64,000 nucleotides of DNA from Prevotella sp. AGR2160. Lineage in GTDB: Bacteria > Bacteroidota > Bacteroidia > Bacteroidales > Bacteroidaceae. Under the pieces are notes generated by a model. That model searched no databases, was not told the DNA's origin, and worked only from the letters and a program-made list of their open reading frames with translations. This document shows, piece after piece, positions 59,282-64,000 of the stretch (within the stretch, counting starts at the first letter, position 1; every line of letters starts with the position of its first letter). The translations under genes and the position numbers were made by a program. The stretch lies in NCBI RefSeq assembly GCF_000424185.1, contig NZ_AUJK01000001.1:1-64000 (forward strand). The letters are read 5' to 3'.

Positions 59282-59337
59282 ATGGACAATGGAGAATGGA
59301 CAATAGATAATGGACAATAGACAATAAGAAATAGAAA
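59282..59337. repeat. ATGGACA heptamer array
   Basis: Eight tandem 7-bp units (ATGGACA, ATGGAGA, ATAGACA and close variants) fill almost the whole hisAF-hisIE spacer and end 2 bp before the hisIE start codon. The last units (ATAAGAA, ATAGAAA) supply its purine-rich ribosome-binding region. Confidence 0.88.
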
Positions 59338-59339
59338 CA

Positions 59340-59990
59340 ATGACACTCGACTTCAATAAAATGGGCGGACTGGTTCCCGCCATCATCCAGGACGCCAAAA
59401 CGAAAAACGTCCTCATGCTCGGATTTATGAATGAGGAAGCCTACCAGAAAACCCTCGAGACCGGAAAGGTAACTTTCTGGAGCCGCAGCCGCCAATGCCT
59501 GTGGACAAAGGGCGAGACTTCCGGCAACTTCCTCCACCTCGTGAGTATGAAGGCGGACTGCGACAATGACACCCTCCTTGTGGAGGCGAAACCCGACGGC
59601 CCTACCTGTCATAAGGGCACCGACACCTGCTGGGGCGAAGATAACCTCTATAATCCGATTCTCTTCCTCACGGAACTGCAAGACTTCATCAACAAGCGCC
59701 ACGAGGAGATGCCCGAGGGATCCTATACCACTGCCCTTTTCAAGAAAGGGACGAACCGTATCGCCCAGAAGGTCGGCGAGGAAGCTCTGGAGACCGTCAT
59801 CGAGGCTGTCCGCGGTAACAAGGAGAAGCTCGTCTATGAGGCCTCTGATATCCTCTACCACCTCATCGTCCTGCTCGCCGACCAAGGGCTGCGCATCGAG
59901 GATGTCGCTGCCGAGCTCCTCAAACGCCATAATCCCAACTGGGACAAGGACCGCCGGTTGGCAAAGTTTAATGGTACTTATAAGAAATAA
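59340..59990 (+). CDS. hisIE: Bifunctional phosphoribosyl-AMP cyclohydrolase/phosphoribosyl-ATP pyrophosphatase
   Basis: This 216-residue protein performs histidine steps 2 and 3. The HisI part (1 to about 115) has MLGFMNEEAYQKTLETGKVTFWSRSR and the zinc or metal motifs DCDNDTLL and GPTCHKGTDTCW. The HisE part (about 120-205) has TTALFKKG, RIAQKVGEEALETVIEA and YEASDILYHLIVLLADQGL. Fusion of these two domains is common. Its ribosome-binding region lies in the heptamer array. Confidence 0.95.
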   Translation: MTLDFNKMGGLVPAIIQDAKTKNVLMLGFMNEEAYQKTLETGKVTFWSRSRQCLWTKGETSGNFLHLVSMKADCDNDTLLVEAKPDGPTCHKGTDTCWGEDNLYNPILFLTELQDFINKRHEEMPEGSYTTALFKKGTNRIAQKVGEEALETVIEAVRGNKEKLVYEASDILYHLIVLLADQGLRIEDVAAELLKRHNPNWDKDRRLAKFNGTYKK

Positions 59991-59995
59991 ACATC

Positions 59996-60712
59996 ATGCT
60001 AGTCAACTATCAGAACGTCAATATCTATCAAGAGGACAATAAGGTCCTCGAGCATGTCAACTTCCACGTTGACGAAGGGGAATTCATCTATATTATCGGA
60101 AAGGTAGGCTCAGGCAAGACGAGTCTGCTGAAGACCTTCTACTGTGAGCTCGACCTTCACAAGGACGAAGCAGAGAAAGCGGAAGTCCTCGGTCGTGAAC
60201 TGAAGACGATCCACCGCCGGGAAGTTCCTTCCCTGCGTCGTGAGATGGGGATCATTTTCCAGGATTTCCAGCTGTTGCGTGACCGCAGTGTCCGTAAGAA
60301 CCTGGAGTTTGTACTAAAAGCTACGGGATGGAAGAAAAAGAAGGAGATTGCCACACGTATTGATGAGGTTCTCGAACAAGTCGGTATGTCTGACAAGATT
60401 GACCGCCTGCCTCATGAGCTCTCTGGTGGTGAGCAGCAGCGTATCGCCATCGCGCGCGCTTTACTGAACAAGCCGAAAATTATCTTTGCCGATGAGCCGA
60501 CGGGAAATCTCGATCCAGAGACTGCCAGCGATATCATTGCCTTGCTCCGCGACCTGACGAAGAGTGGCACCGCCGTTGTCCTGACCACCCATAACATCCC
60601 CCTGCTGAACCAGTTCCCCGGCATCGTCTACCGTTGCAAGGACGGACATATCAGTGACGTTACGGGAGAATACCGCCAGCTGGATCTCACCGAAGACGGA
60701 GAAGAGGGATAA
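59996..60712 (+). CDS. ftsE: FtsE-like ABC transporter ATPase
   Basis: This 238-residue protein has Walker [11 protein letters not shown] (about 34-43, with Lys-Val where Pro-x is usual), Q-loop [11 protein letters not shown], signature [15 protein letters not shown] and Walker [13 protein letters not shown]. Similarity to cell-division FtsE is good, including [12 protein letters not shown]. FtsX, its usual membrane partner, is not next to it; the following gene is lysC. In Bacteroidales ftsE is often separate from ftsX. It starts 5 bp after hisIE, so it may be co-transcribed with the histidine genes. Confidence 0.82.
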   Translation: MLVNYQNVNIYQEDNKVLEHVNFHVDEGEFIYIIGKVGSGKTSLLKTFYCELDLHKDEAEKAEVLGRELKTIHRREVPSLRREMGIIFQDFQLLRDRSVRKNLEFVLKATGWKKKKEIATRIDEVLEQVGMSDKIDRLPHELSGGEQQRIAIARALLNKPKIIFADEPTGNLDPETASDIIALLRDLTKSGTAVVLTTHNIPLLNQFPGIVYRCKDGHISDVTGEYRQLDLTEDGEEG

Positions 60713-60715
60713 GAT

Positions 60716-60934
60716 CCACCGTAGGGGCACCCCTTGTGGGCGCCCTAACCGGGAATGCAGGGGCCGTCCACCCCCTTCGTTTCCCCCGTGCCCGGGGGAC
60801 AGAAATGTGGCGGCCCGATGCCGGTTACGGCATTCCATATGCGCATTACCATTCGGCGTTCCGCCGACGGGCCGCCACAAGGGACGGCCCCTGCAAGAGG
60901 ACCATGAGGCTAAAAAAGCCGCACCCTACGGTGG
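60716..60934. repeat. Composite palindromic element between ftsE and lysC
   Basis: The outer arms CCACCGTAGGG (from 60716) and CCCTACGGTGG (to 60934) match the 53802 family. Nested inside is a GC-rich palindrome (60756-60895). Its left side begins as the 20116 element (GTCCACCCCCTTCG) and switches at about 60808 to the GTGGCGGCCC arm of the 31554/41030 type. Its right arm (60868-60895) is the normal 28-nt sequence. Confidence 0.8.
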
Positions 60935-60969
60935 GAAAAATAGAAAAATTTAAATTTTTAAGTTGCGAT

Positions 60970-62289
60970 ATGAAAGTAATGAAATTTGGAGGTACATCCG
61001 TAGGAAGTCCCGAACGGATGCAGAATGTAGCCTCACTGATCACGGAATCGGGCGAACCCACTTTCGTTGTCCTCTCTGCCATGAGCGGCACCACCAACTC
61101 CCTCGTGGAGATCTCCGACTATCTGTATAAGAAAAATCCTGAGGGTGCCAACGAGGTCATCAATAATCTGGAGAAGAAATACCTCAAGCATGTCGAGGAG
61201 CTCTACGCCACGGAAGAAGCCAAGAAGACCACCCGTGACTTCCTGCAGGGTGAGTTCGACTACCTCCGCTCTTTCACCAAGGATCTCTTCACGAGTTTCG
61301 AGGAGAAGAGCATCGTAGCACAGGGTGAGATCATGTCGACCAATATGATGGTCAACTACCTCAAGGAGCAGGGCGTGAAGGCCGTCCTCCTCAATGCCCT
61401 CGACTTCATGCGTACGGATAAGAACGCTGAGCCCGACACACAGTATATCAAGGAGAAACTGCACCCGATCATGGAGGCCAACCCCGATCAGCAGATCTAT
61501 GTCACCCAGGGCTTCATCTGCCGTAATGCCTATGGTGAGGTTGACAACCTCCAGCGTGGCGGCTCCGACTATACGGCATCGCTCATCGGTGCTGCCCTGC
61601 CGGCCGACGAGATTGATATCTGGACGGATATCGACGGTATGCACAACAACGACCCGCGTGTCGTCGACAAGACGGAGGCTGTCCATCAGCTCAACTTTGA
61701 GGAGGCTGCCGAGCTGGCCTATTTCGGCGCGAAGATCCTCCATCCTACCTGTGTCCAGCCTGCCAAGTATGCCGGTATCCCCGTTCGTCTGAAGAACACG
61801 ATGGACCCGAAGGCTGAAGGTACGATCATCGACAATGTCATCGTACGCGGCAAGATCAAGGCCGTCGCTGCCAAGGACAACATCACGGCCATCAAGATCA
61901 AGTCGAGCCGTATGCTCCTGGCTACGGGGTTCCTGCGTAAGGTCTTCGAGATCTTCGAGAGCTACCAGACTCCGATCGATATGATCGCCACCTCTGAGGT
62001 AGGTGTGAGCATGAGTATCGACAATGTCAGCCATCTCGGTGAGATCGTCGATGAGTTGAAGAAATATGGTACCGTAACGGTAGACCAGGACATGTGCATC
62101 ATCTGTGTCGTCGGTGATCTCGACTGGAGCAATGTCGGCTTCGAGACGCTCGTCATGGATGCCATGAAGAATATCCCTGTCCGCATGATCTCCTACGGTG
62201 GCAGCAACTACAATATCTCCTTCCTCGTTCGCGAGAGTGACAAGAAGCGTGCGCTGCAGAGTCTGAGCGATACGCTGTTCAATAAATAA
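60970..62289 (+). CDS. lysC: Aspartate kinase
   Basis: This protein of about 439 residues phosphorylates aspartate, the first step to lysine, threonine and methionine. It begins MKVMKFGGTSVGSPERMQNVA and has the kinase core QRGGSDYTASLIGAALPADEIDIWTDIDG. Two ACT domains at the C-terminus (about 295-435; TAIKIKSSRMLL and CIICVVGDL) are expected sites of amino-acid feedback. The ATG at 60970 fits homologues; 60979 is also possible. The longer frame back to 60736 is only repeat sequence. No lysine riboswitch is seen upstream. lysA follows 7 bp later. Confidence 0.94.
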   Translation: MKVMKFGGTSVGSPERMQNVASLITESGEPTFVVLSAMSGTTNSLVEISDYLYKKNPEGANEVINNLEKKYLKHVEELYATEEAKKTTRDFLQGEFDYLRSFTKDLFTSFEEKSIVAQGEIMSTNMMVNYLKEQGVKAVLLNALDFMRTDKNAEPDTQYIKEKLHPIMEANPDQQIYVTQGFICRNAYGEVDNLQRGGSDYTASLIGAALPADEIDIWTDIDGMHNNDPRVVDKTEAVHQLNFEEAAELAYFGAKILHPTCVQPAKYAGIPVRLKNTMDPKAEGTIIDNVIVRGKIKAVAAKDNITAIKIKSSRMLLATGFLRKVFEIFESYQTPIDMIATSEVGVSMSIDNVSHLGEIVDELKKYGTVTVDQDMCIICVVGDLDWSNVGFETLVMDAMKNIPVRMISYGGSNYNISFLVRESDKKRALQSLSDTLFNK

Positions 62290-62296
62290 GAAAACG

Positions 62297-63454
62297 ATGA
62301 AAGGGACATTTCCTATAGATAAGTTTGCCAAGATGCAGACACCGTTCTACTATTATGATACGGATCTGCTGCGGGAGACACTTCGTACGATTAATGCCGA
62401 GGCCGGTAAGCATCCGAACTTCGTCGTGCACTATGCCATCAAGGCGAATGCCAATCCGAAGGTCCTCAACGTCATCTGTCAGGCCGGTCTCGGTGCCGAC
62501 TGTGTCAGTGGCGGTGAGATCCAGCGCTGCGTGGAGACAGGTTTTCCGGCTTCGAAGATCGTCTACGCAGGTGTCGGCAAGAGCGACTGGGAGATCAACC
62601 TCGGCCTCGACCGTGATATCTTCTGCTTCAACGTGGAGAGTATTCCCGAACTGGAGGTGATCAACGAGCTTGCCGGCAAGAAGGATAAGGTGGCACGTGT
62701 CTGCTTCCGTATCAACCCCGATGTCGGTGCCCATACCCATGCGAACATCACCACGGGACTCGCCGAGAACAAGTTCGGCATCGCCATGCGAGACATGGAG
62801 TCTGTCATCTCCGAGGCAGAGCAGATGGCGCATGTGAAGTTTATCGGTCTCCATTTCCATATCGGCAGTCAGATTCTTGACATGGGTGATTTCGAGGCCC
62901 TCTGCAACCGTATCAACCAGTTGCAGGACCAGCTCGAACAGCATCATATCAAGGTGGAGAACATCAATGTCGGTGGCGGTCTCGGTATCGACTATAATCA
63001 TCCGAACCGCGTGCCCATCCCCGACTTCAAGAGCTATTTCGACACCTTCGCCCATCATCTCAAGCTCCGCGAGGGCCAGAAGCTCCATTTCGAGCTCGGC
63101 CGTTCCGTCGTCGGACAGATGGGCTCACTGATCACCCGTTGCCTCTATGTCAAGCAGGGCACGGCGAAGCAGTTTGCCATCGTCGATGCCGGCATGACGG
63201 ACCTCATCCGTCCGGCGCTCTACCAGGCTTATCATAAGATCGAGAACCTCACGAGTGATGAGCCCGTAGAGACGTATGATGTCGTCGGTCCGATCTGTGA
63301 GTCGAGTGATGTCTTCGCCAAGGCCATCGACCTCAACAAGACGCACCGTGGTGACCTCATCGCCCTGCGTTCCGCCGGTGCCTACGGTGAGATCATGGCC
63401 AGCCAGTATAACTGCCGTCCGTTGCCGAAAGGATTTATCACGGAAGAACTGTAA
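62297..63454 (+). CDS. lysA: Diaminopimelate decarboxylase
   Basis: This 385-residue PLP enzyme (alanine-racemase fold) makes L-lysine from meso-diaminopimelate in the last step of the pathway. The PLP lysine is Lys49 in HYAIKANANPKVL. It also has VSGGEIQRC, FHIGSQILD, NVGGGLGIDY, ELGRSVVGQMG and the C-terminal ICESSDVFAK, whose Cys contributes to the partner active site. It follows lysC by 7 bp, giving a two-gene aspartate-to-lysine unit without the middle steps. The transcript probably ends in the octamer hairpin downstream. Confidence 0.94.
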   Translation: MKGTFPIDKFAKMQTPFYYYDTDLLRETLRTINAEAGKHPNFVVHYAIKANANPKVLNVICQAGLGADCVSGGEIQRCVETGFPASKIVYAGVGKSDWEINLGLDRDIFCFNVESIPELEVINELAGKKDKVARVCFRINPDVGAHTHANITTGLAENKFGIAMRDMESVISEAEQMAHVKFIGLHFHIGSQILDMGDFEALCNRINQLQDQLEQHHIKVENINVGGGLGIDYNHPNRVPIPDFKSYFDTFAHHLKLREGQKLHFELGRSVVGQMGSLITRCLYVKQGTAKQFAIVDAGMTDLIRPALYQAYHKIENLTSDEPVETYDVVGPICESSDVFAKAIDLNKTHRGDLIALRSAGAYGEIMASQYNCRPLPKGFITEEL

Positions 63455-63458
63455 GAGA

Positions 63459-63561
63459 AGTAAAAAAGTAAGAGAAGTAAAAAAGTAAAAAAGTAAAAAA
63501 GAAAAATGCGCGCGAACCTTGCGGCAGCTTTACTTTTTTACTTCTTTACTTTTTTACTTTT
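63459..63561. repeat. Octamer arrays as paired arms, probable terminator
   Basis: The left arm is (GTAAAAAA)n with GTAAGAGA variants. The right arm is the reverse complement (TTTTTTAC)n. The loop between them (about 63506-63528) is a GC-rich GCGCGCG stretch. It lies between the convergent lysA and toxin genes and would form a long hairpin in either transcript. Confidence 0.8.
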
Positions 63562-63567
63562 ATAGAA

Positions 63568-63852
63568 CTATTTCTTCTTTCCTTTACCGAATAATTCAGC
63601 GTGAGACCCCAAACGGAGTAATTTGATAACAGGTTCCGACTTATCAAACCAGATAAGAAGAAAGTCATCCATAACATGACATTCCATACAATCCTTATAA
63701 TCTCCACGTAAAGGATGGGGAAGATATTCCGGAGCAACTTCTCCTTCTTCCTGTAATCTACAAAGAACGATTTCAAGAGAATTCATCAAATTGACATGAT
63801 GCTTGTATCTCTTCAAGTCTTTTTTGAACTGTGTAGTGACCTTAAGTTCCAT
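63568..63852 (-). CDS. YafQ-family toxin of a type II toxin-antitoxin pair
   Basis: This protein of about 94 residues has the RelE-fold YafQ pattern: TTQFKKDLKRYKHH at the start, LPHPLRGDYKDCMECHVMDDFLLIW in the middle (catalytic His region and Asp), and the typical ending KLLRLGSHAELFGKGKKK. YafQ toxins are ribosome-dependent mRNA endonucleases neutralised by a DinJ-type antitoxin. The ATG at 63852 is preferred over a GTG one codon earlier, which overlaps the antitoxin stop (TAGTGATG). The antitoxin reads upstream on the same strand. Confidence 0.88.
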   Translation of the reverse strand: MELKVTTQFKKDLKRYKHHVNLMNSLEIVLCRLQEEGEVAPEYLPHPLRGDYKDCMECHVMDDFLLIWFDKSEPVIKLLRLGSHAELFGKGKKK

Positions 63853-63854
63853 CA

Positions 63855-64000
63855 CTATAAAGATTTTACGAAATCCTTAAAATGATCCATATGAAGAGTT
63901 TCCAACTCTTGGCCCGATTTGGCTTCGTTTATAGCATCTAATGTGGCTTGATTAGGAATATCCTTCTCTACTTCCTTATCTGAAAGGATATTAGAGATCA
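63855..64000 (-). CDS. DinJ/RelB-type antitoxin, C-terminal fragment (runs off the right edge)
   Basis: An open frame from the window edge ends at TAG 63857-63855. It encodes at least 47 residues (ISNILSDKEVEKDIPNQATL, then DAINEAKSGQELETLHMDHF). The acidic, helical C-terminus ending DFVKSL, located 2 bp from the toxin, fits the toxin-binding half of a DinJ-like antitoxin. The N-terminal DNA-binding part lies outside the window. Confidence 0.8.
   Translation of the reverse strand, partial: ISNILSDKEVEKDIPNQATLDAINEAKSGQELETLHMDHFKDFVKSL

Noticed and set aside
59282..59337. Possible CRISPR array
   Set aside because: Units are contiguous 7-mers without spacers, and no cas genes are present anywhere in the window.
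60736..60969. 78-codon N-terminal extension of aspartate kinase
   Set aside because: It is made of palindromic repeat sequence; homologues start at MKVMKFGG.

Overview
The window reads as chromosomal DNA of a Bacteroidales bacterium, most likely a member of the Prevotellaceae. The evidence is: many promoters of the Bacteroidetes type (TTTG, 19-20 nt, TAnnTTTG); a short primary sigma factor of 286 residues without region 1.1; Mfa/FimA-type fimbrillin lipoproteins with DUF3575 and DUF5119 partners; GldB-like, PorD-like (DUF4835) and GYF_2 proteins; and a large secreted protein ending in a short sorting-type tail. No taxonomic marker such as 16S rRNA is present, so the genus is an inference.

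Layout. 1-0.1 kb: the start of an IS30-type transposase running off the left edge, then about 590 bp of non-coding DNA with a repeat-armed palindrome. 0.7-15.6 kb: a fimbrial locus. Four fimbrillin-like lipoproteins and a 1475-residue secreted protein form a minus-strand operon, and a DUF3575/DUF5119 pair plus a separately promoted fimbrillin lie divergently. 15.8-20.7 kb: patatin-like phospholipase, Xaa-Pro aminopeptidase, C1 peptidase, HD-domain protein, guanine deaminase. 20.8-28.2 kb: dnaN, DnaQ-like exonuclease, coaBC, porD-like, recN and a pseudo-protease/TPR protein, tightly packed. 28.2-29.3 kb: an AT-rich non-coding island and a small orphan gene with a clean promoter. 29.4-33.2 kb: cstA, recR, a membrane protein and a GT2 glycosyltransferase. 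33.2-37.5 kb: a GHL10 protein, two identical tRNA-Lys(CTT) genes, a small membrane protein, RNase P RNA, htrA. 37.6-41.0 kb: rpoD, a secreted Met/Gly-tailed protein, and an HprK-like kinase / Ser-His peptidase / PqqD-like set. 41.1-47.8 kb: DPP IV with a GldB-like lipoprotein, trxB, then rnz, a lipoprotein and mazG. 48.0-53.1 kb: valS, clostripain-like lipoprotein, GYF_2 protein. 53.1-54.4 kb: a repeat-rich non-coding stretch with a candidate small RNA. 54.4-57.0 kb: a lipoprotein, an HU/SPOR protein, an FHA protein. 57.2-63.5 kb: hisH, an in-frame hisA-hisF fusion, hisIE, an ftsE-like ATPase, lysC and lysA. The right edge holds a YafQ-type toxin and the end of its antitoxin.

Two features stand out. 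First, HisA and HisF are encoded by one uninterrupted frame of 496 codons, which would tether two consecutive histidine-pathway (beta-alpha)8 barrels. Second, the intergenic spaces carry several families of palindromic repeats: a long GC-rich family with modular interiors (20.1, 31.6, 41.0, 47.9 and 60.8 kb), a GTGGCCGC-stem family, a GTAGGGACATGATTC family placed at stop codons, and 7-8 bp tandem arrays used as paired arms. One small palindrome also occurs inside two coding regions, in linkers. The PqqD-like/kinase/peptidase set beside rpoD resembles parts of a peptide-modification system without a recognised precursor and is the best candidate here for an undescribed system.
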